From positions 1,674,001-1,738,000 of the forward strand of contig OY282447.1 in assembly GCA_958296165.1 (NCBI GenBank): a DNA stretch of 64,000 bases, written 5' to 3'. Shown piece by piece: positions 54,475-63,779 of this stretch (position 1 is the stretch's first letter; the number at the start of each line of letters is the position of its first letter). This stretch comes from an uncultured Pseudomonadales bacterium (GTDB taxonomy: Bacteria; Pseudomonadota; Gammaproteobacteria; Pseudomonadales; Azotimanducaceae). The notes under the pieces are model-generated. The model was not told the origin of the DNA. It was given only the letters and a program-made list of their open reading frames with translations, and made no database searches. Position numbers and translations under genes: made by a program.

Positions 54475-55311
54475 ATGAGCCAAGCCGCAGAACCGTTCGT
54501 CGGCAAACAGCTCACCGAGCGCACCTACACCGTGTCGGATGCACTGCTCGCAGACTACTACAACGGCCTGAAGCTCGATCCGCGCAGCGACGGCATAGTA
54601 CCCACCACCGTTGCCAGCGACGCCGAAAACGGCTATTTCGGCGAGATTGCCTTTCCCAACCACGTCGGCCACTTGTGGATGCGGCAAGGTTGGGAATGCT
54701 TCGGCAGCATGCGGGCCGGCACCACCTACGCGGCCAGCGGCCGCATCCGCGACATCTATGCCCACCGCGACCGCTCGGTGGTGTACTACGAAGTGGACGT
54801 GAAGGACGGCGCCGGCGATGTGGTGGTGCGCACGCATCACCACCAGAGTTTCCTGCGCACAAAGCCCGCCGGCGGCGAAGTGAAGTTCCGGGATCCGGGC
54901 AAGAAGCCGGGCGCCCGCCAGTTCGTGGTGCCGCCCGGCGAGCGCTTCGGAGGCCTGACGCGCACCATCACCTTGGAGATGTGCGGCGAGTACTTCCACG
55001 GCGACGCCAACTACCACACCGACAAGCAGGCGTCCGCGCAACTGGGTTTCCGCGACGTAGTAGTGGGTGGACGCATGACGCTGGCCTATGCGGCGCATGT
55101 GCTGGAGGAACGTTTCGCAGACGCCTGGTGGAGCAGCGGGCGACTGAACATAAAGTTCACCAATCCAACGTGGCCCAACGACACGCTCAGCGTGCATGGC
55201 GTGGCCACCGGCGCGATGCCGGACGACGAAAGCCGCACCGGTGCATTCGTGTGGATCGCCAAAGCCGACGACACCGTGGTGCTGGTAGGCGAGGCCAGCG
55301 TTGCCGCTTGA
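54475..55311 (+). CDS. MaoC-like (hot-dog fold) acyl dehydratase family protein
   Basis: 278 residues with two hot-dog-like halves. The N-terminal half has FGEIAFPNHVGHLWMRQGWECFG, given here as IAFPNHVGHLWM, and ASGRIRDIYAHRDRSVVYYE. The C-terminal half has GDANYHTDKQASAQLGFRD (about 180-198) and VVGGRMTLAYAAHVLEERF, the region equivalent to the hydratase motif. Probably hydrates or dehydrates an acyl-CoA; catalytic residues are not certain. GAGGGG precedes the ATG. It overlaps the alpha/beta-hydrolase gene by 11 bp. Confidence 0.78.
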   Translation: MSQAAEPFVGKQLTERTYTVSDALLADYYNGLKLDPRSDGIVPTTVASDAENGYFGEIAFPNHVGHLWMRQGWECFGSMRAGTTYAASGRIRDIYAHRDRSVVYYEVDVKDGAGDVVVRTHHHQSFLRTKPAGGEVKFRDPGKKPGARQFVVPPGERFGGLTRTITLEMCGEYFHGDANYHTDKQASAQLGFRDVVVGGRMTLAYAAHVLEERFADAWWSSGRLNIKFTNPTWPNDTLSVHGVATGAMPDDESRTGAFVWIAKADDTVVLVGEASVAA

Positions 55312-56185
55312 TGCCGTCGCTGGCGAGACGATCGTCTATGGCCAGGCCGGCTCGGCGGAGCTGTGCGCAGAGCGCTATGGCGCCAGAAACGCTCAACTAG
55401 CTAGCGCCATCGTGATGGTCCACGGCGGTGCGTGGACCACCAACGACCGGCACGCGCCGGTCGTTCTCTGCCAGCATCTTGCTGCTGCTGGCTTCACCGT
55501 CTTCTCGCTGGACTTTCGCGACGGCCGCGATGGCAAGCATCCGTGTGCTGTGCAGGACATCACCGCCGGCATCCGCTACGTGCGCGCCAATGCCGCGTCG
55601 TTTGGCGTCGATGCCGACCGCATCGGCCTGATCGGCAGTTCGTCCGGCGGCCATCTTGTGCTGTTGAGCGCCATCCAGCCCGACATTGCCGCACATCGCG
55701 GTACGCCAATCTTCGTTGCCGGCAAGCTGCGCGATGGCGCCGATGTTTCCGCGGCGGTGCGTTGCGTCGCCGCGCTGTGGCCGGTTTCCGATCCGCTGGT
55801 GCGCTTTCGATACGCCCAGCGCGTCGGCCGAGACGAACTGGTGGCCGCCCACCTGCGCTACTACCGCGACGAAGAACACATGCGCCAGGCCAGCGTGCAG
55901 CGCACGTTGCGCGATGGCGAAGCGCAGACGCTTCCGCCGCTGTTGGTGGTCCAGCCGGGCGAAGACGCCAACGTGCCGCGCTCGATGACTTGGGATCTCG
56001 TGCGCGAGTACCAAGATTGCGGCGGCTCGCTGCACTACCTTTTCTTTCCCGGCCTGCCGCACGCATTCGCCTACCAGGCAGCGCCGGAAACGACGCAACT
56101 GGCTGGCGATTTAGAGCACTTCTTCAACCTGCACTTGCGCTCTGGGCCTGCGCCGCAGAACGCCGTTCTAGGCTCAGCTGGCTAG
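55301..56185 (+). CDS. Alpha/beta-hydrolase (HSL/esterase-like)
   Basis: 294 residues. Oxyanion-hole HGGAW (about 43-47), nucleophile GLIGSSSGGHL (about 108-118), then the acid in PGEDANVP and the His in LPHAFAYQ. This order fits the hormone-sensitive-lipase-like esterases that act on short acyl or aryl esters. It starts from a TTG within the end of the MaoC-like gene, indicating coupled translation. Confidence 0.85.
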   Translation: MPLDAVAGETIVYGQAGSAELCAERYGARNAQLASAIVMVHGGAWTTNDRHAPVVLCQHLAAAGFTVFSLDFRDGRDGKHPCAVQDITAGIRYVRANAASFGVDADRIGLIGSSSGGHLVLLSAIQPDIAAHRGTPIFVAGKLRDGADVSAAVRCVAALWPVSDPLVRFRYAQRVGRDELVAAHLRYYRDEEHMRQASVQRTLRDGEAQTLPPLLVVQPGEDANVPRSMTWDLVREYQDCGGSLHYLFFPGLPHAFAYQAAPETTQLAGDLEHFFNLHLRSGPAPQNAVLGSAG

Positions 56186-56257
56186 TCGCTGCGCCTAGCG
56201 CCAACCGCGGCGAAGCGAGACTTGCCGCTCGCCAGCGAGTTCCGCACACTCCATTGC

Positions 56258-57223
56258 ATGGAGATCATTCGCGGTCTGCACAACATTCGCCCCCGGCACG
56301 CCGGTTGCGTCGCCACTATCGGCACCTTTGATGGCGTTCACCACGGCCATCAGATGCTGCTTGCGCATCTAAAGGCGAAGGGCGACCAGCTGGGCGCACC
56401 GAGCTTGCTGGTGACCTTCGAGCCGCAGCCGCGCGAGTACTTTCAGCAGGCGCCGGTGCCGGCGAGGCTAACGCGGTTTCGGGAGAAGGTCCACTTGCTG
56501 CGCGGCACGGGAATCGATCGCGTGTTGTGCATCCCGTTCAACGAACGCACACGGCTCATCCCCGCATCGGAAGTGATCGAACGCTTTCTCGTGGACATGC
56601 TGGGCGTGTACTACGTTGTGGTGGGTGACGACTTCCGGTTCGGCAAGGATCGAGAAGGCAATTACGCGATGCTGAAGGAGGCCGGCGACCGGCTGGGCTT
56701 CGGCGTGAGTCACATGGGCACCTTGACGTTCGATCACGGGCGCGTGAGCAGTACGCGCATCCGAGATGCGCTGAAGGCCGGCGATTTCGGCCTGTCCGAG
56801 AAGCTGCTCGGACGCCCGTACTTCATGATGGGGCGAGTGGTCTACGGGCAACGGATTGGGCACCGCATCGGCGTGCCCACCGCCAACATCCGCTTACAGC
56901 GCTACAAGGCCGCCCTCGAAGGTGTGTTCGCCGTCACCGTGGACGGTTTGGGCGCACCGCGGCAGGGTGCTGCCAACATCGGCGTTCGGCCCACGGTGGA
57001 TGGCAAGGAACCGCTCTTGGAAGTGCATATCCTGGATTTCGACGAGGACATTTACGGGCGCCTGCTAACGGTAACGTTGCAGTGGAAGATCCGCGACGAG
57101 CAGCGCTTTCCGTCCTTGCAGGCCATGAAGAGTGAGATAGACCGCGACATCGAGAAGACCCGCGCCTTCTTTGCTCAGGGGGCCGCTCACGGGGCCCCTC
57201 CCGCGACGAGCCCAAGCGCATGA
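56258..57223 (+). CDS. ribF: Bifunctional riboflavin kinase/FMN adenylyltransferase
   Basis: Makes FMN and FAD. 321 residues from the ATG at 56258 (MEIIRGLHNIRPRH), chosen because it gives the usual N-terminus. Adenylyltransferase domain: TIGTFDGVHHGHQMLL (about 19-34), VVGDDFRFGKDREG and SSTRIRDAL. Kinase domain: GRPYFMMGRVVYGQRIGHRIGVPTAN split across 185-215, then GVFAV, NIGVRPTVDG and EVHILDFDEDIYG. ileS, usually between ribF and lspA, is absent; ribF overlaps lspA by 4 bp. Confidence 0.95.
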   Translation: MEIIRGLHNIRPRHAGCVATIGTFDGVHHGHQMLLAHLKAKGDQLGAPSLLVTFEPQPREYFQQAPVPARLTRFREKVHLLRGTGIDRVLCIPFNERTRLIPASEVIERFLVDMLGVYYVVVGDDFRFGKDREGNYAMLKEAGDRLGFGVSHMGTLTFDHGRVSSTRIRDALKAGDFGLSEKLLGRPYFMMGRVVYGQRIGHRIGVPTANIRLQRYKAALEGVFAVTVDGLGAPRQGAANIGVRPTVDGKEPLLEVHILDFDEDIYGRLLTVTLQWKIRDEQRFPSLQAMKSEIDRDIEKTRAFFAQGAAHGAPPATSPSA

Positions 57224-57699
57224 TCCGGTGGTATGCGCTTGCGGCCGTTGTTGTGGCGTTGGATCAAGCCACGAAGTGGACGGTGCTGGCGCAATTGGAT
57301 TACGGCCGTTCGATACCCGTGCTGCCTTTCCTCTTTTGGACCCACACCTGCAACACTGGCGTCGCATTCAGCCTATTCCAAGGCTTCGGCTCGTTTTTCG
57401 CCGTGGTGGCGGTGCTAGTGGCCGCCTACTTGGCGTTCGAGATCTGGCGCTGGCGAAGCGGCTTGGTGGAAGGCACTGCATACGGGTTGATCCTGGGCGG
57501 CGCACTCGGCAACCTAGCCGACCGTCTGCTACACGGCTGCGTGGTGGATTTCGTTCACGTCTACTACGGCTGGTTCAACTTCCCGGTCTTCAACCTCGCC
57601 GACAGCGCGATCACCCTAGGCGCCGCCTGCTGGATCTGGTTGGTGGTGATGGATTCGATCCGACGGCGGCGACCCACGCAGGAGAAAGCCGCCTCCTGA
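57220..57699 (+). CDS. lspA: Lipoprotein signal peptidase (signal peptidase II)
   Basis: Aspartic inner-membrane protease that cleaves lipoprotein signal peptides such as those of BamE and the AttH-like protein. 159 residues, four TM helices. Catalytic Asp pair D110 (CVVDFVHVYY) and D128 (FNLADSAI); also conserved are ALDQATKW near the N-terminus, NTGVAFSLF, and GGALGNLADRL (usual form GNxxDR). Confidence 0.95.
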   Translation: MIRWYALAAVVVALDQATKWTVLAQLDYGRSIPVLPFLFWTHTCNTGVAFSLFQGFGSFFAVVAVLVAAYLAFEIWRWRSGLVEGTAYGLILGGALGNLADRLLHGCVVDFVHVYYGWFNFPVFNLADSAITLGAACWIWLVVMDSIRRRRPTQEKAAS

Positions 57700-57749
57700 C
57701 CGCGCGACAGGCGCCTTGGCGGCATCGACGACGGAGCGTGGAGCGTGCG

Positions 57750-59357
<1,608 letters not shown>

Positions 59358-59424
59358 CCGCCCTCCCGACATTGTCCAGCGCTTGTCGGCCTCGATTCTA
59401 ACCGCACACGGCGCTCGTGCGCTT

Positions 59425-59587
59425 GGAGCCTTCAGCGGGTAAGGAGCCTTCGGCGGGTAAAGGAGCCTTCGGCGGGTAAAGGAGCCTTCGGCGGGTGAGG
59501 AGCCTTCGGCGGGTAAGGAGCCTTCAGCCGGTAGAGAGCCTTCAGCCGGTAAAGAGCCCTCAGCGGGTAAAGAGCCCTCAGTGTGCC
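59425..59587. repeat. Tandem array of about nine 18-19 bp units
   Basis: Unit consensus GGAGCCTTCRGCGGGTAA. Copies begin at 59425, 59443, 59462, 59481, 59499, 59517, 59536, 59554 and 59572 (last one partial). No unique spacers, so this is not a CRISPR array. The right end includes the stop codon of ligE. In one minus-strand frame the array encodes repeats of PAEGSL. It lies between ligE and yejF on the path of minus-strand transcription. Confidence 0.95.
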
Positions 59588-60432
59588 AAGGGCTCGTCAC
59601 GAACGCGGAGAAAACTCGCGAAGCGCGGCAGGCCGGTGTTGGTCTTGCCAGTGTGCTTGTAGGTGACGGTGGCGCCGAGCGGCGGTGGATTGCGACGCTG
59701 CTCGTCTGTGAAGCCGGTGCCGAGACGGAAGCGGCGGCCATCCGGCATCTCCACCAGCAGGGCGCCGAGCATGCCAGCGAACTTGCCCTTGCCCGGCAGG
59801 TGCGCCACCACCTCGGCTTCGGCGTCTTCATAGCGCTTGAGCTTCAGCAGGTCGGCGCCGCGCCCGGCGCGGTAGAGTGAATCCGCCTTGCGCAACATCA
59901 GCCCCTCGCCGCCCTGCTCGACGACCGTGTCCAGGAGCGCCATCAGCGCTTCGCGGCCGTGTACTCGGCGCTGCTCCACCAAGCCGATGTGCGGCGAATC
60001 GAGCGTGGCGAATATCTCTTTCAAGCGCTGCAACCGCGCGTTGAAGTTCGCACGGTGCGAAGGCAGGTCGAAGACCATGAAGCGCACTTGACGCCACGCA
60101 TCGTCGGGCGTTTGGCGACGAACCACGCCGGAGAGCTTCTCGAACGTGCCGCGCCCCATCCACAGTTCGCCATCGAGCGGTACTGTCGGGAAGCCGGCGA
60201 CGAACCACGCTGGCGCGTGGAATCGATTGCCGGTGCGCGAGAACAGCGCGCGGCCATCCCAGCGGGCAAACACGCCATCGAGCTTCTCGCTAACCCAATA
60301 TGCGGCGACATCGACGCCGTCGCGGTAGGTTTGCGCCAGCGACCGCGCTGGCGGCGCACGCTCTGCTTGGGCCAAGCCGGCCAATGCCGCGAGCAGCAGC
60401 AGCGCAAGAGCGCAAGTTCGCAACCGAGCCAT
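59578..60432 (-). CDS. ligE: Periplasmic ATP-dependent DNA ligase (LigE type)
   Basis: 284 residues from the ATG at 60432, which gives a signal peptide (MARLRTCALALLLLAALAG, cleavage near AQA). Minimal ATP-dependent ligase: motif I SEKLDGVFARW with K50 as the adenylated lysine, FPTVPLDGELWMG (motif III), VEQGGEGLMLRKAD (motif IV) and DLLKLKRYEDAEAEV (motif V), then an OB domain. LigE proteins are exported and thought to act on DNA during uptake or in the extracellular matrix. Its stop codon lies in the tandem repeat. Confidence 0.92.
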   Translation of the reverse strand: MARLRTCALALLLLAALAGLAQAERAPPARSLAQTYRDGVDVAAYWVSEKLDGVFARWDGRALFSRTGNRFHAPAWFVAGFPTVPLDGELWMGRGTFEKLSGVVRRQTPDDAWRQVRFMVFDLPSHRANFNARLQRLKEIFATLDSPHIGLVEQRRVHGREALMALLDTVVEQGGEGLMLRKADSLYRAGRGADLLKLKRYEDAEAEVVAHLPGKGKFAGMLGALLVEMPDGRRFRLGTGFTDEQRRNPPPLGATVTYKHTGKTNTGLPRFASFLRVRDEPLAH

Positions 60433-60512
60433 AGCGACTCCCCGCGGAAACTGGAGAACCACCACTTTCGCTTGTTCGCCAACGGCGCGGTAGCGGACAA
60501 TCGCCCGCCGTT

Positions 60513-60525
60513 GTGTAGGAAATCG
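60513..60525 (+). promoter_or_regulatory. GTGTAGGAAATCG motif upstream of ligE
   Basis: Differs by one base from the motif at 4750-4762 (ssb/uvrA) and 12538-12550 (recN). It lies 81 bp upstream of ligE, in the 177-bp gap between phyH-like and ligE genes; relative to ligE it has the same orientation as relative to ssb. Confidence 0.2.
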
Positions 60526-60609
60526 GCTCGTTCGTAGAGCGGTCGAGCTGGCCGGCAGGCGGCCAGCTTAGGGTGCGCTTCGCCTCTTCGGCCTCTGTCG
60601 CTTCAGTGT

Positions 60610-61563
60610 CTAGGCAGCTGCCTGCTCGCCACGCATCAGCGCCACCTGATCCAGCGGCACATAGAAATACGAGCCGGGGCGGAAGTCGTAGCCCAAGTCG
60701 CCGAGCAGCCGCCGCTGGCGCGGCGTGGCCCGTTGGGCAACACTGGGGACGGCGTCGAAGTCGTAGCAGCGCATCCACAGCTGGCAATAGTTGTACAACA
60801 TCACCTTGCGCGGATTGCCGGATTCGTTGCGCGACGGGCCATGCCAGAGCGCGTGCGGGAACAGGTACACGTCGCCTGCCTTGCCCATCAATTGCGCAGC
60901 GCCGGGCGAATAGGGCGTTACTGCGCTCAAGCCCCGGGGCGTGGTCTGATCGCCGCCGGACCAGCCCAGGTTCGGATACGGCGCCCGTTCGCCCTTGTAG
61001 GGAATCTGACGCATGTGGCTACCTGGAAACACCGTCAAGTTGCCGCTGTTCGGTTCGGTGACGTCGGTGAGCAGAAACATCGCCTTCACGGCCAGCGGCG
61101 GGCTCGAATCCTGAAGGCGCATCACGCGTAAGGATTCGCCCCCGTCGGTGTGCGTGTAGCCGGGAAACTTCGTATCCGCCGGCCGGACGATGGCCTGCGT
61201 CATGCTGAGCAGGATGTACGGCCCCATGATGTCCACGATGTAGTCGAACACCGGCGATGCGTCGATTAAGTCGATGAACGCTTGGTGGTAGGTGAGCAGA
61301 TCGCGTCGATCCATGAAGCCGCCCGGGTCCAAATCCGCGGCATGATCCAACCACGCGTAGTGGCCGATTGGCATCTTTTTGGATTTGAGCCGCTCGTAGG
61401 GCGTGGCAACGCCATTGCGATCCGGCTCCCAGCCGGGCATAGCGCGGATGCGGTCTATCTGCGCGGAGAAGAACTTCACCTGATCGTCGTCCAGCACTCC
61501 TTCGAGATGCAGATAGCCATCGGTTTGCCACTTGCGGCGCTCTTCGGTGGTGAGCGTGTGCAT
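60610..61563 (-). CDS. Phytanoyl-CoA dioxygenase (PhyH) family protein
   Basis: 317-residue Fe(II)/2-oxoglutarate-dependent oxygenase. Double-stranded beta-helix with iron ligands in YTHTDGG (HxD, about 139-145) and the distal His in FPHALWHGPSRNESG (about 242-256), followed by the 2-oxoglutarate Arg region RKVMLYNY. N-terminal WQTDGYLHLEGVLDDDQV is typical of PhyH. Substrate unknown; relatives hydroxylate acyl-CoAs, amino acids or natural products. It lies 17 bp downstream of the amidohydrolase gene, probably co-transcribed. Confidence 0.88.
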   Translation of the reverse strand: MHTLTTEERRKWQTDGYLHLEGVLDDDQVKFFSAQIDRIRAMPGWEPDRNGVATPYERLKSKKMPIGHYAWLDHAADLDPGGFMDRRDLLTYHQAFIDLIDASPVFDYIVDIMGPYILLSMTQAIVRPADTKFPGYTHTDGGESLRVMRLQDSSPPLAVKAMFLLTDVTEPNSGNLTVFPGSHMRQIPYKGERAPYPNLGWSGGDQTTPRGLSAVTPYSPGAAQLMGKAGDVYLFPHALWHGPSRNESGNPRKVMLYNYCQLWMRCYDFDAVPSVAQRATPRQRRLLGDLGYDFRPGSYFYVPLDQVALMRGEQAAA

Positions 61564-61580
61564 GACCCTTCCTAGACCTC

Positions 61581-62771
61581 CTAGATTCCGTACAAGGTTT
61601 TCACGTTGTCGTGGGTGATCTTGTTGCGGGCTTCATCCGGCACGCCCTCGAAGATCTCGTCCAGCACTGCGCCCGAACACGGCCATGTGGAATCCACGTG
61701 CGGATAGTCCGAACCCCACATCAGGTTGTCTAGGCCGATGATTTCCCGCGTCAGCACCGCCGGCCGGTCGTCTTCGATGGTGGCGTAGAACTGCCGTCGC
61801 CACACGTCGTGCGGGCGCTCGCCGGTGAAGTCCTTGTTGCGGAAGCGATGTTCGCGCAGCAGGCCTTGATCGACCCGATCCAGCCAGTGGGCGATCCAGC
61901 CGGCGTTGAACTCGCCAACGACGAACTTCAGGTTGGGATGCCGCGTGGCAACGCCACGGCACATCAGATCCACGAGCGTACGCTGAACGGTAGCGGGCGT
62001 TGCTGCGTAGTTGGCTGTTTCGTCCTGCGGCAGCGGGCTCTGACCTGGCTGAAGGCTCTGGCGATAACGCGCCGGCACATAGGCATTGGTGCCGACGTGC
62101 ATGGAGAGCGGGAAGTTCGCCTCTTCCGCGAGCGACCAAACCGGCTCGTAGCATTCGTCCTTGTAGGGTTGTTCCGGCGGCGCGGAGCAGGGAATGCAGC
62201 CGCCCTTGAAGCCCTTCTTGATGACCCGGCCGAGTTCTTGAACAGCGGCTTCGGGGTCTTGGATGGGGATGGCAGCCAGTCCGAACAGGCGGCCGTTGGA
62301 GGCGCTGGCGTAGTCGTGCAGCCAATCGTTGTAGTTCTTCTGGCAAGCCACCAAGAGTTCCGTGTTCTCGAAGCTGAACAAGCCGAAGAAACCGGGATAG
62401 AGGAACTCGGCGTCTATGCCGTCTTCGTCCTGATCCTCGTGCCGCCAGGCGCCGTCGCGGATGCCGGGGCGCAAGCCCTCGTAGCCTTTGGCGAGGATGC
62501 GCTTCGCTTCGTCGTCGCGCATGTCGTCCACTTCCGGCTTGTGGCCGCGGCGCCGTTGCAGGGTGATGCCATCGCGCTTGCGCATGCCGGCGAAGCCCAT
62601 GCGGCGGCGCACGCCGCGCGGCCCCTTGGCGGGAATGATGATCGCGTCGTCTACGGTGCCCGCGCCGACAACGCGCGGCGCGTCGTCGCCGAAGCGTTCG
62701 ACGAGGCCGGTGAACACGGCCTCGGATTCGACCACATGCGAATCGGCGGAAATCGGCCTTAGTGCCGTCAT
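61581..62771 (-). CDS. Amidohydrolase (ACMSD-like, PF04909 type)
   Basis: 396-residue TIM-barrel metal enzyme: SADSHVVES near the N-terminus (DxH motif), FPLSMHVGTNAYVPARY, KFVVGEFNAGWIAHWLD, and DNLMWGSDYPHVDSTWP with the conserved Asp. Related to the protein at 46.7-47.8 kb but longer and with a different insert (IIPAKGPRGVRRRMGF). Such enzymes decarboxylate or hydrolyse cyclic acids; the substrate is not evident. Forms a probable operon with the PhyH-like gene. Confidence 0.88.
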   Translation of the reverse strand: MTALRPISADSHVVESEAVFTGLVERFGDDAPRVVGAGTVDDAIIIPAKGPRGVRRRMGFAGMRKRDGITLQRRRGHKPEVDDMRDDEAKRILAKGYEGLRPGIRDGAWRHEDQDEDGIDAEFLYPGFFGLFSFENTELLVACQKNYNDWLHDYASASNGRLFGLAAIPIQDPEAAVQELGRVIKKGFKGGCIPCSAPPEQPYKDECYEPVWSLAEEANFPLSMHVGTNAYVPARYRQSLQPGQSPLPQDETANYAATPATVQRTLVDLMCRGVATRHPNLKFVVGEFNAGWIAHWLDRVDQGLLREHRFRNKDFTGERPHDVWRRQFYATIEDDRPAVLTREIIGLDNLMWGSDYPHVDSTWPCSGAVLDEIFEGVPDEARNKITHDNVKTLYGI

Positions 62772-62867
62772 TGCTTTCTCCCTCTCTTGCTTGCCGAACC
62801 GAGCGCCTAACTTTCGCGCAATGGCGGCGGGATGTCCATACGCTGGCGCTTGATGACCGCCGGCAGA

Positions 62868-62921
62868 TCAAACGTTGTCGACGCCCGGCGCGATGGCCAG
62901 TGCTCCGACGGAGCGCACTAG
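62868..62921 (-). pseudogene. Detached 3' end of the IS-interrupted methyltransferase-like gene
   Basis: If the element and one CTAG copy are removed, the minus-strand frame entering from 63780 continues as LVRSVGALAIAPGVDNV and stops at TGA (62868-62870). These codons thus look like the original last 16 codons, cut off by the insertion. Confidence 0.55.
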
Positions 62922-63007
62922 GGCGCGTTGACATTTTGGGTTGAAAGTGGCGGAATCCAAGGAGCCGCGCCCACGGAGGGGTGGACGAAGACGCAAGGAG
63001 GCGGGAG

Positions 63008-63382
63008 ATGGGGATGCGGGCTGACCGTTGGATGTTGAGCGATGCGCAATGGGCTCGGATCGAGCCGTTGTGCGCGGGCAGGGAAGGGGATCGAGGCCGC
63101 ACGGGCGAGGACAACAGGCGCTTCGTGGAAGGGGTGCTGTGGATAGGGCGGACGGGTGCGCCGTGGCGCGATCTGCCGTCGCGGCACGGCAAGTGGAACA
63201 CGGTGTTCGTGCGTTTTCGGCGCTGGACGAAGAAGGGCGTTTTCGATCGCATATTCAAGGAGTTGTCGTCGGATCTGGACTTCGGTGAAGTGCAGGTCGA
63301 CGGCACGAACGTGCGCGTGCATCAGCATGCGACGGGGAAAAAGGGGGCGCCGAGACGTCGGGTCATTCGCGCGGCGGCCTGA
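63008..63382 (+). CDS. IS427-type transposase, OrfA
   Basis: 124 residues from the ATG at 63008, which has GGAGG upstream (an in-frame GTG lies at 62981). N-terminal LSDAQWARIEPL, then RTGAPWRDLPSRHGKWNTVF and RFRRWTKKGVF, typical of the group, and the first catalytic Asp in VQVDGTNVRVHQH. OrfA ends shortly after the slippery site at 63340; the fused OrfAB would be the active transposase. Confidence 0.88.
   Translation: MGMRADRWMLSDAQWARIEPLCAGREGDRGRTGEDNRRFVEGVLWIGRTGAPWRDLPSRHGKWNTVFVRFRRWTKKGVFDRIFKELSSDLDFGEVQVDGTNVRVHQHATGKKGAPRRRVIRAAA
63340..63346 (+). other. Candidate -1 ribosomal frameshift site A AAG GGG
   Basis: In the OrfA frame the heptamer reads A-AAG-GGG, fitting X-XXY-YYZ. 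A -1 slip gives GAETSGHSRGGLTTKMV, joining OrfA in register to OrfB. Stretches of A and G around it (GGGGAAAAAGGGGGCG) add to slipperiness. Confidence 0.6.
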
Positions 63383-63765
63383 CGACGAAGATGGTGGCGC
63401 TGGTGGACGCCGTCGGGAGACTGTCGCGGTTCGCGCTGCTGGCGGGCCAGCGCCACGAGTCGCTGGCGGCGGCGGGCCTGCTGTCGGGTCTGTCGTTCGG
63501 GGCGCTGCTGGCGGACCGGGGCTTCGACGGCGACGGTCTGAGGGCGCTGCTGGCGGCGCGCGGTGCGGAGGCGGTGGTGCCGCCGAAGTCGAACCGCAAG
63601 GCGGCCATCGACTGCGACATGGAGAAGTACCGGCGGCGGCACCATGTGGAGAACTTCTTCTGCCGAATCAAGCACTTCCGCCGCATCGCCACGCGCTACG
63701 ACCAGACCGAGTCGAGCTACGCGGCGATGATCCGCGTCGCCGCCATCTGGCTCGCGCTGGCATAA
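63346..63765 (+). CDS. IS427-type transposase, OrfB part (expressed as OrfAB by frameshifting)
   Basis: Reading from the slip site: SGHSRGGLTTKMVALVD, ADRGFDGDGLRALL with the second catalytic Asp, VPPKSNRKAAIDCDMEKYRRR, and HHVENFFCRIKHFRRIATRYDQ with the catalytic Glu. It ends AAIWLALA just inside the right inverted repeat. No independent start with a good ribosome binding site was found; the ATG at 63391 is internal to the conserved region. Confidence 0.85.
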   Translation, partial: GAETSGHSRGGLTTKMVALVDAVGRLSRFALLAGQRHESLAAAGLLSGLSFGALLADRGFDGDGLRALLAARGAEAVVPPKSNRKAAIDCDMEKYRRRHHVENFFCRIKHFRRIATRYDQTESSYAAMIRVAAIWLALA

Positions 63766-63779
63766 TTGTCAACGCGCCC

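Larger units (their letters stand above)
62922..63778. mobile_element. IS5-family (IS427-type) insertion sequence, 857 bp
   Basis: Inverted repeats GGCGCGTTGACA (from 62922) and TGTCAACGCGCC (to 63778); one more G/C pair matches on each side. Flanked by CTAG on both sides (62918-62921, 63779-63782), consistent with target duplication. Two overlapping transposase frames are intact and separated by a -1 shift, as usual for this group, so the element may be active. Confidence 0.92.

Noticed and set aside
59425-59587. CRISPR array
   Set aside because: Units of 18-19 bp are directly adjacent with no unique spacers, and no cas genes are present.
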